Part shown: in pieces, positions 14,327 to 23,477 of the stretch
How positions within the stretch are numbered: the first letter of the stretch is position 1
How the letters are laid out: each line of letters opens with the position of its first letter
Assembly: GCA_937973995.1 (NCBI GenBank)
Contig: CALJIQ010000214.1
Location: forward strand, 1-34,751
DNA from: an uncultured Saprospiraceae bacterium
GTDB lineage: Bacteria; Bacteroidota; Bacteroidia; Chitinophagales; Saprospiraceae
Direction of reading: 5' to 3'
Length of the DNA: 34,751 bases
Made by a program: the position numbers and the translations under genes
The notes under the pieces: model-generated
What the model was told of the DNA's origin: nothing
The model's input: only the letters and a program-made list of their open reading frames with translations
Database searches by the model: none

Positions 14327-17071
14327 TTATAATTTAATCGTAGCACCAAATTTAAACAGCCCCCCCATAAATCCAAATTGATTTACGTGCCAAGGATATC
14401 TGAATCGACCGCCGAGATTAACATTAAAATCAGCGTCACCATTACTTAATTCATCTGGATAAACATCAAATAAATTATTGGCTGTAAAATTAACATTGAT
14501 TTTATCATTGATATCGTAACCAACCACTAAATCCGTAATTACTTTTCCTGAATATTCTTGATCAAGCGATGGGTCAGTAGGATGTATTTCTGATACGCCT
14601 CCAAAGTAAGTATTATTGAAGTTGAATCGTAGTCCGCCCGTTTTATAAGACACGCCTACAGATGCTTTTAAATTTGGTCTTCCCGTTTCTATTCGACCAA
14701 TTTCTTCTCTACCAAAAATATCAATATTATTGTCTGAAAAGACAGGAGGTACCGTAATACCATCTGCATCCACCTCAATATCATTCCAGTTTAAGGCTGC
14801 GGTAAATCCTAGTGAACCATTCCCACCAGCTCGAACATTGTCTAAATTTAGAACCAAATCAATTCCCTGTGTTTTGGTATCTGCGGCATTGGTGAAAAAT
14901 ACGAAACTTTCTACACCATCTCCTTCCAGTCCAGTTCGAACAGAATTTCCTTCAGGTAATGCACCAGTACTAATTTGATTGGTCAATAATACTCTGTCAT
15001 CTACGGAGATATTATAGTAATCAAAAGTAGCGGATAGATTATCGGTTAATCTATAAGTTAAACCAGCCGTGAAGTTAAGGGAAGTCTCCACATCCAATTG
15101 AGGCACTTGTAATAAATTTCTAGTGACATCACTTACATTATTAAACGTACCCTGTTGAGCCACTTCATTTCCAACTAATAAAGTTTGGATATTACTCAAA
15201 TAAATTTGGTGTAGAGAGGGTGCTCTAAATCCAGTACTTACAGATGCTCGAATAGCGCCTTTATTATCGCCTAAAATTTGTCGGGCATTTACTTTCCAAG
15301 ATAAATTGCTTCTGCTATCTCCATCGCCAATTTTTGAAAAGCTTTCATATCGTAAAGCACCACCTACTAGAAAAGACTCGCTGACGTCCATATCTAGTCC
15401 TGCATAAATACCAATATTTGTTCTACTTTCATCTAAAGCATTAGAAGGTTGTAAGCCAGGAAAAGACTGTACGCCTCCTTCTATGTAAGACGCTTCTTCT
15501 CCTGCTCTTGATTCAAAACTTTCACTTCTAATTTCTGCACCAGCAGAAAAAGATAAATCACCAAATTGTCTAGACAGATCTATATTACCCAAAGTATTGG
15601 CAAAATTATATCCACCTGGATCCACCTCGGTTGGACTATTAGCCCCCAACCCTACATTTACAGAATTTGATACTAAATATTGTACATCGTTAGAACCATT
15701 CGTTAAACTTACATCTGCTGTCCAATCATTAAAAAAGAATTTATTACCGATGGTGAAGGTAATATCTTTGATGTCACTTTCGAAGGTAGGTTGGAATCCT
15801 TGGAATGGTTGAGATCTATCCGTCCATAAAGGATTATTATCTCTATTGGCGCCTACACCTGGCCAGTAAGGTGCTCTATATAGTGCAAAGGATTTTCCGT
15901 ATCTAAAAGTATAGCCTCCGTTCACATAAAATTCCCCATTCGCATAGGGTAAACCTAAATTCGCAAATAAGGAATACCTATCCTGTTCAGGAATACCTAC
16001 ATTCATTCCTAAATCGGGATTTTCTCTTTGCCAATCGGTATCTCCATCTCTAATTTGTTCAGCAGTCGCCAAAACACCAGGGGTAGCTTCTTGAGGTCCA
16101 GCTGCTCCTAAAGGAATGGCATCAATAGCGTATAAAAAGCCAAATAACCCATCTCCTTGTGGAGTTCCTGCTCTATTTGTTCTATCCGTATGGAATATAT
16201 CTCCTGTTAAATTTAAAAAGCCTTTGTCCCCCAATTTAAATCCGTGGTTGATATCAGCAGCGTAATTAAATCCATCTCCTTGATAGGTAACACCCGTCTC
16301 TAAATTAATGGTCGTTTCATTGACCCGTTCCTTTAGAATAATATTTATTACTCCTGCCACTGCATCGGACCCATACTGGGCACTTGCCCCATCTCTTAAT
16401 ACTTCGATTCGCTCTATTGCTCCAGCAGGAAATGATTTAAAATCCGTTCCAACTTCCCCTCTTCCGGGGGTTCTATTCAAATACACCTGTGCACTTTGGT
16501 TTTTTCGTTTTCCGTTGATTAATACCAACGTTCTGGAAGGTCCTAAATTTCTCAATTCAGAAGGATCGAAATGTGCAGAAGCATCTGAAATAGTTTGAGG
16601 TGTAGAGTTAAAAGAAGGTACTTTATAGTTAATCATCTGATTAACCGATTTTTGCCCACTTGCTTTTAATTCTGCCGCATTGATATTATCAATCGGTACG
16701 GGTGAAGTAAGAATGGTACGTGGCTTACCACGAGAACCTGTAACGACCACTTCATCTAATTTTAGACCTGCGGCTAACCTAATAGCAAGTGCATTAGCCG
16801 CTGAATTTACTGATACCGTTTGGGTTGTATAGCCAGTGTAAGTGACTAATAAATCCACAGGTATAGCTCCAACCGTTAAAGAAAAATCTCCATCTAAATC
16901 TGTCACCGTACCCGTTGTGGTGCCTTTAACTATAATGCTAGCCCCAATTAAGGGGTCATTCGTATCGGCATCTACGATAGTACCAGTAATAGTTTGTGCC
17001 TGAATTTGGAAAGCACAGAAGAAAAAACATAATAAACCCAAGATGTGTTTACTTAATTTTTGTTTATGCAT
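14327..17071 (-). CDS. TonB-dependent outer-membrane receptor with carboxypeptidase-regulatory-like domain
   Basis: A 914-aa TonB-dependent transporter. Signal peptide 1-26 (…FFFCAFQIQAQ). A carboxypeptidase-D regulatory-like beta-sandwich follows (~27-105: GTIVDADTNDPLIGASI… TVTDLDGDFSLTV), then the TonB-box region EVVVTGSRGKPRTI. The plug (~120-250) contains LRNLGPSRTLVLINGKR and VLRDGASAQYGSDAVAGVINI, then a 22-strand-type barrel. It imports a bulky or scarce solute using TonB/proton-motive force. It is not paired with a SusD-like lipoprotein, so it is not a classical SusCD system; the downstream sulfatase hints at a sulfated substrate. Peptide or siderophore uptake is equally possible. 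Confidence 0.93.
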   Translation of the reverse strand: MHKQKLSKHILGLLCFFFCAFQIQAQTITGTIVDADTNDPLIGASIIVKGTTTGTVTDLDGDFSLTVGAIPVDLLVTYTGYTTQTVSVNSAANALAIRLAAGLKLDEVVVTGSRGKPRTILTSPVPIDNINAAELKASGQKSVNQMINYKVPSFNSTPQTISDASAHFDPSELRNLGPSRTLVLINGKRKNQSAQVYLNRTPGRGEVGTDFKSFPAGAIERIEVLRDGASAQYGSDAVAGVINIILKERVNETTINLETGVTYQGDGFNYAADINHGFKLGDKGFLNLTGDIFHTDRTNRAGTPQGDGLFGFLYAIDAIPLGAAGPQEATPGVLATAEQIRDGDTDWQRENPDLGMNVGIPEQDRYSLFANLGLPYANGEFYVNGGYTFRYGKSFALYRAPYWPGVGANRDNNPLWTDRSQPFQGFQPTFESDIKDITFTIGNKFFFNDWTADVSLTNGSNDVQYLVSNSVNVGLGANSPTEVDPGGYNFANTLGNIDLSRQFGDLSFSAGAEIRSESFESRAGEEASYIEGGVQSFPGLQPSNALDESRTNIGIYAGLDMDVSESFLVGGALRYESFSKIGDGDSRSNLSWKVNARQILGDNKGAIRASVSTGFRAPSLHQIYLSNIQTLLVGNEVAQQGTFNNVSDVTRNLLQVPQLDVETSLNFTAGLTYRLTDNLSATFDYYNISVDDRVLLTNQISTGALPEGNSVRTGLEGDGVESFVFFTNAADTKTQGIDLVLNLDNVRAGGNGSLGFTAALNWNDIEVDADGITVPPVFSDNNIDIFGREEIGRIETGRPNLKASVGVSYKTGGLRFNFNNTYFGGVSEIHPTDPSLDQEYSGKVITDLVVGYDINDKINVNFTANNLFDVYPDELSNGDADFNVNLGGRFRYPWHVNQFGFMGGLFKFGATIKL

Positions 17072-17425
17072 ATCACTTTTTATTTTTAAAATACTAGTGA
17101 AAAGTTATAATAAAAGTAGGGAGTACTTTCATTAAAAACACTAAGGTAATTTTTTCAGTGATATTACACTATATATTATAATGGTTTTTTAATCATATAC
17201 CTACTGCATATCAAGTAGTAAGGTCAACAAACCGTAAGTACTCCATTTTAAATGAAAAATTTTGAATGGACTATTTTCTTAAATCTTAGTGTTTTCGCCT
17301 TATTGCGGCTCGTATTATTCAAAATTCAATCATTCAAAATTCATCATTGAAAATTTACTACAAACTTGGATAGCAATAGTCAGACAGGTTAGGTTGCCTT
17401 AGAGGGGGAGTAATTGGGGGAGCAT
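17072..17425. other. AT-rich intergenic region with a diffuse palindrome
   Basis: The gap upstream of the receptor has no reading frame I can support and must hold the receptor promoter. From 17255 to 17355, ATTTTGAATG faces repeated CATTCAAAAT words across a centre with TTTTCGCCTTATTG. The same ATTCAAAATTC words occur in the repeat at 34501-34751, so this is probably another member of the word-palindrome class. Confidence 0.5.
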
Positions 17426-17469
17426 AAAAAAAAATGGCTCGTTTCAATTAAGAAACGAGCCATTTTTTT
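17426..17469 (-). terminator. Bidirectional-looking terminator after the thioredoxin-SPOR gene
   Basis: AAAAATGGCTCGTTTC (left arm to 17445) and GAAACGAGCCATTTTT (from 17452) form a perfect stem of at least 16 bp with a short AATTAA loop. T tracts flank it on both strands. The minus-strand gene ends at 17491, so it serves that gene. Confidence 0.95.
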
Positions 17470-17490
17470 GTTTGAAAACTTGCCAGGTAT

Positions 17491-18558
17491 TTACATACTA
17501 GACAAATCCTTTACAAAACAATCCAAACCCCGTTCTTTCAAAAAAGCTTTATGTTGGGTAGCGCTATCATGCGTACCGAAATGACCCATTAATACCTTGT
17601 AGCAATTGGATCCATTCATTTTAGAAATTTGAACGAAAACCACATCGAGATATTCCTTTTGAAAAGCTGCCACTTCTCGTAACACATTGCCATATTCGTA
17701 ATAGGCTCCTACTTGTACACTATATCCATTTCTTGGAGCCGGTTTTACACTAAATTCATAAGTTCCTGTCGCACTATAATCTACCATTGAAGGCGTGGAC
17801 ACCAAGGTTTCTCCTGCTGAACTACTAGAGGAAGAGGGCGTAAAGGTACTGCTAACGGTAGCACTAGGACTAGATGCAACACTAGGACTAGATGCAACAC
17901 TAGGACTAGAGGCAACACTAGGACTAGCAACCATATACTCATTGGTGGTGACCGAAGTCGTTTCTTCGTACTTGGGGGTAGGTGGTCTAGATGGTGTTTC
18001 ATTTGGAGCCACTGATGGTGAACTCGGAAAATCGCTAGTAAGCGCAGGACGGTATTGTGGCGCATCTTGCACTTCTGCTTGAACAGGATTAGCAGGCTGA
18101 TAGGTAGCTGTAGAGGCAGTAGAATAATAATGCGGATTATGTCCTCCTTTGTTATGATCTTTTAAAATGGTCAATAATTTAGAAGGGGCAAAAGACTCTT
18201 CATATTTTTTTATTAATTGTCCTTGTTCGTTTAAGATTAATAAAGTCGGTAAGTATCGTATTTGATATTCCTCTTTATAGGCATATCCTTCTAAATTATC
18301 TATATCCACTCTGACAGAAATATAATTATCATTTAGATAATTGCTCAGGTCTTTGTTATTAAAGGTATGTTCGTCCATCCAAGTACAAGGGCTGCACCAA
18401 TGCGCCCAAAAATCTACTAAGATTAATTTTCCTTCGGAGGCTGCTTGCTGTTTGGCAAGCTCCAGGTTATTCTGAATAAAGTTAATACTGTTGGCCCGTA
18501 GAAGAATCGTGCAGCAACAGATTGCTAATAATAAGGTTAGTTTTTGGATATGCTTCAT
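17491..18558 (-). CDS. Exported thioredoxin-fold protein fused to a SPOR domain
   Basis: A 355-aa protein with three parts. A signal peptide (1-~22) leads to a thioredoxin-like domain (~25-135) with active-site WCSPC (Cys55/Cys58), a cis-Pro in YLPTLL and the DFWAHWCSPC context of thioredoxin_7/DsbD-gamma-type domains. A long Pro/Ser/Thr-rich linker (~140-275) contains tandem SPSVAS repeats. Residues 278-353 are a SPOR domain (GYSVQVGAYYEYGN… CYKVLMGHFGTHDSATQHKAFL… FVKDL), which in other proteins binds denuded septal peptidoglycan. This suggests a periplasmic thiol reductase or oxidase placed on the cell wall. I have not seen this pairing described. Monocistronic. Confidence 0.9.
   Translation of the reverse strand: MKHIQKLTLLLAICCCTILLRANSINFIQNNLELAKQQAASEGKLILVDFWAHWCSPCTWMDEHTFNNKDLSNYLNDNYISVRVDIDNLEGYAYKEEYQIRYLPTLLILNEQGQLIKKYEESFAPSKLLTILKDHNKGGHNPHYYSTASTATYQPANPVQAEVQDAPQYRPALTSDFPSSPSVAPNETPSRPPTPKYEETTSVTTNEYMVASPSVASSPSVASSPSVASSPSATVSSTFTPSSSSSSAGETLVSTPSMVDYSATGTYEFSVKPAPRNGYSVQVGAYYEYGNVLREVAAFQKEYLDVVFVQISKMNGSNCYKVLMGHFGTHDSATQHKAFLKERGLDCFVKDLSSM
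17863..17930 (-). repeat. In-frame 18-bp tandem repeat encoding SPSVAS
   Basis: Nearly identical 18-bp units at 17863-17880, 17881-17898, 17899-17916 and a partial unit to 17930 encode consecutive SPSVAS hexapeptides in the linker of the thioredoxin-SPOR protein. The near-identity of the units suggests recent expansion and likely length variation between strains. Confidence 0.95.
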
Positions 18559-18929
18559 AGCCGTAATTGAAATGTTAAGAACTAATTAATCATAAGCATA
18601 TTGGGGCAGTCAGTGGTAGTCAACAAAGGCTTAGGGAAGGATGTGAATTAGATAAAGGTTTTCCTACAACCAAGCTACGAGATACCAAAGACTAAAGACC
18701 AAATGCTAAAGTCAATATAAATAAGTGTGTGTGGCTTAGAGGTGAGATAAAGTAGATGAGGTTTTCTCAAGGTTTTCTCACAATTATATTATGATATTTC
18801 AAATATTATACCATTTTATAATCTGTTTAGTGCCTATTGCAATAAAAAATAGAATGTCAAAAGTCCAGTAAATTCCATAAGATACCTATCTTCGCCTCTT
18901 ATTTTAAAAAATAACCAGCGATTGTTTAT
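18559..18929. other. Intergenic region, divergent promoters
   Basis: A 371-bp gap between the thioredoxin-SPOR gene (-) and fabH (+). It holds short direct repeats (GGTTTTCTCA twice near 18761-18781; AAAGACTAAAGACCAAATGC near 18688) and TATCTTCG just before fabH, one base from the TAnnTTTG promoter consensus. No gene or strong stem is seen. Confidence 0.4.
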
Positions 18930-19919
18930 ATGGCAAACCTTAAAGCAGCAATAACAGGCGTCGGAGGCTATGTTCCTGATTATATTCTGACGAATGCAGA
19001 GTTAGAGAAAATGGTGGACACCAATGACGAGTGGATTCGAACAAGAACAGGGATTGAAGAAAGAAGAATATTAAAGGGAAAAGATAAAGGAACATCGGAC
19101 TTAGCGGTAGGGGCTATTCAAGACCTATTATCAAAAACCAATACGGCTCCCGATGAAATAGATCTACTAATTTGTGCCACTACTACCCCTGATCGGATCG
19201 TACCTGATACAGGTAGTACGATTTGCCACAAAGCGGGGCTATCCAATGCGACGGCATTTCAAATGAATGCGGCTTGTTCGGGTTTTATATTCTCCTTAAC
19301 AACAGCCGCTAAATTCATAGAATCTGGCTCCCATAAAAAGGTGATAGTGGTGGGGGCTGATAAGATGTCTTCGATTATTAATTACAAAGATAGAGCGACT
19401 TGTATCATATTTGGCGATGGTGCTGGGGCGGTTCTGTTAGAGCCAAGTGAAGAAGGATTGGGCGTTCAAGACGCTCTATTGAAAAATGATGGGGCAGGGG
19501 TAGAACATTTACATATAAAATCGGGCGGTTCCGTTCGTCCTGCTACGGCAGTTACCGTAATGAATGATGAACACTATGTTTACCAAAATGGAAAACCTGT
19601 GTTTAAAGCTGCCGTTTCGGGAATGTCTAAAGTTGTCCAAACCGTCATGCGTAGAAATAATCTAAGTACTCCTGACGTTAACTGGTTAGTGCCTCATCAA
19701 GCCAATAAACGCATTATCGAATCCGTCGCCAAAATGGCTGATTTTCCAATAGAACGAGTGATGATGAATATTCAGCGCTATGGAAATACCACCGCTGGCA
19801 CGATTCCCCTTTGTTTATGGGATTATGAAGAACAATTAAAAAAAGGTGATAATCTCATTTTAACTGCCTTTGGTGGTGGTTATACCTGGGGGGCAGTATA
19901 TCTTAAATGGGCTTACTAA
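18930..19919 (+). CDS. fabH: Beta-ketoacyl-ACP synthase III
   Basis: Starts fatty-acid synthesis by condensing acetyl-CoA (or a branched acyl-CoA) with malonyl-ACP. 329 aa, typical length. The catalytic triad is Cys116 (AACSGF), His256 (PHQANKR) and Asn286 (GNTTAG); the N-terminal TNDEWIRTRTGIEERR and FGDGAGAVLL are family signatures. A second, longer KAS III lies at 30172-31248, so primer choice may be divided between them. The downstream frame opens inside its last codons. Confidence 0.95.
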   Translation: MANLKAAITGVGGYVPDYILTNAELEKMVDTNDEWIRTRTGIEERRILKGKDKGTSDLAVGAIQDLLSKTNTAPDEIDLLICATTTPDRIVPDTGSTICHKAGLSNATAFQMNAACSGFIFSLTTAAKFIESGSHKKVIVVGADKMSSIINYKDRATCIIFGDGAGAVLLEPSEEGLGVQDALLKNDGAGVEHLHIKSGGSVRPATAVTVMNDEHYVYQNGKPVFKAAVSGMSKVVQTVMRRNNLSTPDVNWLVPHQANKRIIESVAKMADFPIERVMMNIQRYGNTTAGTIPLCLWDYEEQLKKGDNLILTAFGGGYTWGAVYLKWAY

Positions 19920-21691
19920 AACAACTGTTTTTTTCTACAGAGATGCAGGGTATGAAAGTTCAAGATCAAGTATCAAGATCAAGTTCAATATTTGATGTTG
20001 ACTTGGACGATGTAGGCTTTGCAACGTTTAAAAAAATTATTTATGCCAATCGCCAGTTGAATAAAAAGTATACCTATTCGATAGATAACCCACCCCAACC
20101 CTGTCAGCACTCTTTTTGCCTCTTGGCAAAAGCAGATGCTAATCTTCAAAGGGAGGGAGTCTCCTCCGACACGGAAATATTGGTAACGGAGGAAACTCCC
20201 CCTTTTTTAACAGGGGGCAGGGGGGAGTTCACTGTTCAACAGGCTTTCCGAATTATTAATGACCTTCTTTATTATCTACCTTTCTGCCTCTCTGCATTTT
20301 TAATTACTTCCACCCAAACGCTGGTAGCCCAACAGGAATTGAGCCTACCTCATTTATGGCATATAGGACAACAGAATTCCATTAATCCTGCTGCTCATTA
20401 TGATTCCACCTATTATATCAATATCCCAGATATAGCGGTTCAATTTGGGTATTCTGAACCGAGTCTTCGAGAAGTATTGTCCTCTTCTGGTGCTGTGGAC
20501 ATCGTTAATGTAGATAGAGCGGTGCAGTTGTTACATCCAACGGATAATGAGGTAACGATTAACTTTAGTGCGCAAAGCTATCGGGCGATGTATAATACCT
20601 CCAAATGGTCCATTCAGCAATTTCAAAAGACTCGGTTCCAAGCAGATACAAAATATCCTAAAGCATTGGCTGAATTAGGATGGCAAGGCAATGCCCCTTT
20701 TATTGGGCAAACGCTAGACATTGGTCCCTCTTTTGAAATGTTCTCTTACCAAGAGACGGGGATAGGAGGTTCTTATCAGTTGGGAAAATGGCGTTTAGGG
20801 GCAAGTCTTAAATTATTGTCTGGTATCGGAGTGGCTACTTCTACGAGATCGAAGGCTTCCCTGAGAACCGACGAAGACATTTATCAGCTTGAATTAGATA
20901 CGGATTATGAAGTGCTAACAGCTGATTTTGATGCCAACGATAGCTTTGTTAATTTCGGAGTTGCTAGTCTAGATTTCTCAGATATCACCCTCCTAAATTT
21001 TAGATTACCTGAATTAGATTTTGATGTACTAGGTTCCCTTTTCAATTTTCGAGGGGGCGGCAGAAATAGAGGTATTGCTTTTGATATTGGAGCGGTGTAT
21101 CAGTTTAATGAGCAATGGCGGTTTGGCTTGAGTGTATTAGACTTGGGGCGGATCAAATGGCGAGACAATGCCTTTCGATATGCTTCCTCAGAAAAAGTAT
21201 CTTTTAATGGGGTCAACTTAGGACGACTCGATTTTGCTAGTTCGGAAGAAATATTTTCTTTCGATAATTTAAAGGACACCTTAGAACAAGTAATTGACTT
21301 TTCTAAAACTAGTACGGAATTCAAAACCTCTTTAGCTGCCCAAACTTACCTACACGCTCAGTATCAACACAATGCCAACTGGGCATTTGGTTTAGCACTG
21401 TATGGTAGATTTGGAGAAAACGATCAATGGGGTGGTTCCGTATCTGCCAACTATGAATGGAAGCTGTTGAATGTCGGGATAATCTATGCGGCGGAGCCAG
21501 ATGACTTGGCCCAGTTAGGAATGAACCTATCCCTTCGATTAGGTCCGCTTCAACTGTATGGAATGACTAATAATATTCTTACGGTCTTTCAACCTCAGCA
21601 AATTGCTAGTCAGAATGCTCGGATTGGGATGGCGTTTATTTTTGGGGGAGGAGCGAGTGGACCAGTTGTGGGTGAGCGAGTTTCTAACTAG
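19907..21691 (+). CDS. Outer-membrane beta-barrel protein, DUF5723-like; 5' end doubtful
   Basis: From about 20260 this encodes a secreted barrel: a hydrophobic signal ending LVAQ, then LPHLWHIGQQNSINPAAHYDSTYYI and alternating beta-strands to FGGG. It resembles DUF5723/PorP-like outer-membrane proteins. The frame is open from an ATG inside fabH, but the first ~110 residues read through DNA with intergenic character, including a palindrome at 20092-20232, and look non-biological. No in-frame ATG, GTG or TTG precedes the signal peptide. An ATG at 20259 in another frame (MTFFIIYLSASLHF) would join it if the T5 run near 20306 had one more T, so a frameshift, slippage or sequence error is likely. 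It overlaps the next gene tail-to-tail by 8 bp. Confidence 0.65.
   Translation: MGLLKQLFFSTEMQGMKVQDQVSRSSSIFDVDLDDVGFATFKKIIYANRQLNKKYTYSIDNPPQPCQHSFCLLAKADANLQREGVSSDTEILVTEETPPFLTGGRGEFTVQQAFRIINDLLYYLPFCLSAFLITSTQTLVAQQELSLPHLWHIGQQNSINPAAHYDSTYYINIPDIAVQFGYSEPSLREVLSSSGAVDIVNVDRAVQLLHPTDNEVTINFSAQSYRAMYNTSKWSIQQFQKTRFQADTKYPKALAELGWQGNAPFIGQTLDIGPSFEMFSYQETGIGGSYQLGKWRLGASLKLLSGIGVATSTRSKASLRTDEDIYQLELDTDYEVLTADFDANDSFVNFGVASLDFSDITLLNFRLPELDFDVLGSLFNFRGGGRNRGIAFDIGAVYQFNEQWRFGLSVLDLGRIKWRDNAFRYASSEKVSFNGVNLGRLDFASSEEIFSFDNLKDTLEQVIDFSKTSTEFKTSLAAQTYLHAQYQHNANWAFGLALYGRFGENDQWGGSVSANYEWKLLNVGIIYAAEPDDLAQLGMNLSLRLGPLQLYGMTNNILTVFQPQQIASQNARIGMAFIFGGGASGPVVGERVSN
20092..20232. repeat. Palindromic element inside the 5' part of the DUF5723-like frame
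   Basis: The central arms 20148-20168 (GGGAGGGAGTCTCCTCCG) and 20187-20206 (CGGAGGAAACTCCCCC) pair almost fully. Outer words CCCCAACCCTGT and ACAGGGGGCAGGGG face each other, and TTTGCC/TCTT/GGCAAA makes a small perfect hairpin. Its structure is like the intergenic palindromes of this window, yet it is translated if the long reading frame is used. Confidence 0.75.
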
Positions 21692-22586
21692 TTGTAATTA
21701 TGGTATCACTTTTCTTTTTTTGAAAAGGAAAATATAGGTAGAGTAGAACCGCCAGCGGGATCAAAAAATGTGGAAAACGCATAACCGACTCATGTAGCCA
21801 TTGCTCTAAAATAGCGCCTAACCATTCCCAATTAAAATAAGCCCAAACCCTTGCTACTGTGGTGGCTAATCCCCAAAACACTGCATATCCTAGGCAATAT
21901 TTAGCCCAACGCCACGGCAGAAAAATACCGAAACTAATTATTAAGTCCAGAACGCCAGCCGCATTTAAAAATAGAATCGCACTTTCTTCGCCAACGCCCA
22001 AAATATTCATGGTCATTTCCATAAAGTGGACAGGTCTTGGGTAATACCCTAATGCATATAACCCATGAGCCGTGAAGGTGGCAGCTATAGCTAATTTTAC
22101 TGCCAATAGCAGATTTTTGGAAGGGCTAGCTTTTTTGGATAAATAGATTAATAACAAAGGACTACCGCATTGCAAGCTGTATTCAAAGAATTGCCCCACA
22201 CTAAAAAATCGTTCTTTGCAATATAGCAAGGCCAACAATATCAAGCTAAAAGCTCCCATCCAAAGTACTATTCTAGAAATTCTAGGAAGCTTTTTGATAC
22301 CTAATGCAGCTAGAGCGCAAAGGAAATAGAGTACACCTACCCCTCGAATACTACCTTGAATAAATTGATCTACAGCGGGATTCTGGATATATTCTATCCA
22401 ATTCCACCCAAATAAGCCAGAAATGATAGGGCTCATCCATTGCTCATCCCATAGTAGGGTCCTGAAAGGAGCGTCCCACCGCCAATGTTGCCAAGCTCTT
22501 CCTAGGAATACGGAGACCGTTGCTAATTGGATAATCAAAAAGAATCGCTTCGAGTTGGGAATAGAATTTGTCAAAATATTTAACAA
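21684..22586 (-). CDS. Integral membrane protein of unknown function (DoxX-like at best)
   Basis: A 300-aa polytopic inner-membrane protein with about seven hydrophobic segments (near residues 15-33, 75-97, 104-122, 137-150, 162-178, 200-222, 229-250 and 275-292). The stretch TAHGLYALGYYPRPVHFMEMTMNILG followed by AGVLDLIISFGIFLPW has the look of DoxX/quinol-oxidase-subunit-like membrane families, but no diagnostic residue set is visible. It overlaps the convergent outer-membrane protein gene by 8 bp. No operon partner. Confidence 0.75.
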   Translation of the reverse strand: MLNILTNSIPNSKRFFLIIQLATVSVFLGRAWQHWRWDAPFRTLLWDEQWMSPIISGLFGWNWIEYIQNPAVDQFIQGSIRGVGVLYFLCALAALGIKKLPRISRIVLWMGAFSLILLALLYCKERFFSVGQFFEYSLQCGSPLLLIYLSKKASPSKNLLLAVKLAIAATFTAHGLYALGYYPRPVHFMEMTMNILGVGEESAILFLNAAGVLDLIISFGIFLPWRWAKYCLGYAVFWGLATTVARVWAYFNWEWLGAILEQWLHESVMRFPHFLIPLAVLLYLYFPFQKKKSDTIITTS

Positions 22587-22741
22587 TTGGGAATAATTAC
22601 AATAAGATATTGTTAAAGCAAGTTTTAACTATGATGGTTAGTAGGTAGTTTTGCCCTCTTTAATAGGAAAGAAATTACCTTTATTAGAGCTAAAAGACAA
22701 GAATTAGATTAGGGTTATAAGGGATCATTCCCTACCTCTAA

Positions 22742-22838
22742 GTAGTGTGACATTATTAATTATTGATTATTAATTATTTTCCAGACGCTACTGAATACGC
22801 CTAATTAGCTAATAATCAGTAATTAATAATCAATCAAC
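22742..22838. repeat. Family C dispersed palindrome, copy 2
   Basis: GTAGTGTGACATTATTAATT, arm TTGATTATTAATTATTTT, centre CAGACGCTACTGAATACGCC (core TGAATACGCCTAAT at 22792-22805), right arm TAATTAGCTAATAATCAGTA then ATTAATAATCAATC. The arms pair over about 20 bp with few mismatches. Aligned with copy 1 (9749-9846) it shares most positions. It ends ~80 bp upstream of the lipoprotein gene at 22918. Apart from it, 22587-22917 shows nothing recognisable. Confidence 0.88.
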
Positions 22839-22917
22839 TGAAAAGCAAAGTTGTTAACTTATTTTTGTCAGACTACTTAATCCGCTGATTCCTGACTTTT
22901 AAAAATGTAAAAGTACT

Positions 22918-23472
22918 ATGAAAAGAATAACTTATTTTTTGTTTGCGCTAGTGATGCTATTCGGAGCCTGTGGGGACGATGATCGAACTTCCCAATTTTC
23001 ATTAAACCATGATAGTGATAACGCTAATTCTCCGAATTTACCAGAAGATATATACGAGGCAGCCGCTCAATTTTCCACTAGCCAAGTGGCCGCTTATGCT
23101 GGATTACCCTTGATGGAAGTAGAAGTATATATGTACGACAGCCCATTAAGTACCACCCTGAAAATTTATGGACCTGGTGATGGTAATAGACCTGGCGATT
23201 TACTGTATGAAGGAGATATGACTGGCAATATCAATAACAATGGTTGGACCAGACATGTTTTATCTGAACCTTTGATCCTGACAGGCGAAGAATTATGGAT
23301 TAGTGTACGATTGCGTCATGGAAGAACGCTTCAAACCATTGGTTGTGATGCGGGTCCTTCTGCTGCAGGAGGAGACTGGCTATTCCAAGAATCTGATGGT
23401 GTTTGGCGACCGTTTGATGTACGGTATGGAGAGGATATTAATTGGAATATTCGAGGTATTGTGCAGGAGTGA
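22918..23472 (+). CDS. Predicted lipoprotein, beta-rich, function unknown
   Basis: A 184-aa lipoprotein: MKRITYFLFALVMLFGAC ends in a lipobox (Cys18), followed by the acidic GDDDR. The mature part (45-184) is a predicted beta-sandwich (…TSQVAAYAGLPLMEVEVYMYDS… LKIYGPGDGNRPGDLLYEG… GWTRHVLSEPLILTGEELWISVRL), a layout seen in accessory domains of secreted Bacteroidota proteins where beta-sandwich modules describe 'fluid' surface adhesion. No catalytic motif. Preceded by a family C palindrome and followed by a terminator. Confidence 0.8.
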   Translation: MKRITYFLFALVMLFGACGDDDRTSQFSLNHDSDNANSPNLPEDIYEAAAQFSTSQVAAYAGLPLMEVEVYMYDSPLSTTLKIYGPGDGNRPGDLLYEGDMTGNINNNGWTRHVLSEPLILTGEELWISVRLRHGRTLQTIGCDAGPSAAGGDWLFQESDGVWRPFDVRYGEDINWNIRGIVQE

Positions 23473-23477
23473 AGTCT

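Noticed and set aside
17795-18082. Frames opposite the thioredoxin-SPOR gene with LGLDATLGL-type repeats
   Set aside because: They are shadows of the SPSVAS-encoding tandem repeat; the coding strand is clear from the flanking thioredoxin and SPOR domains.
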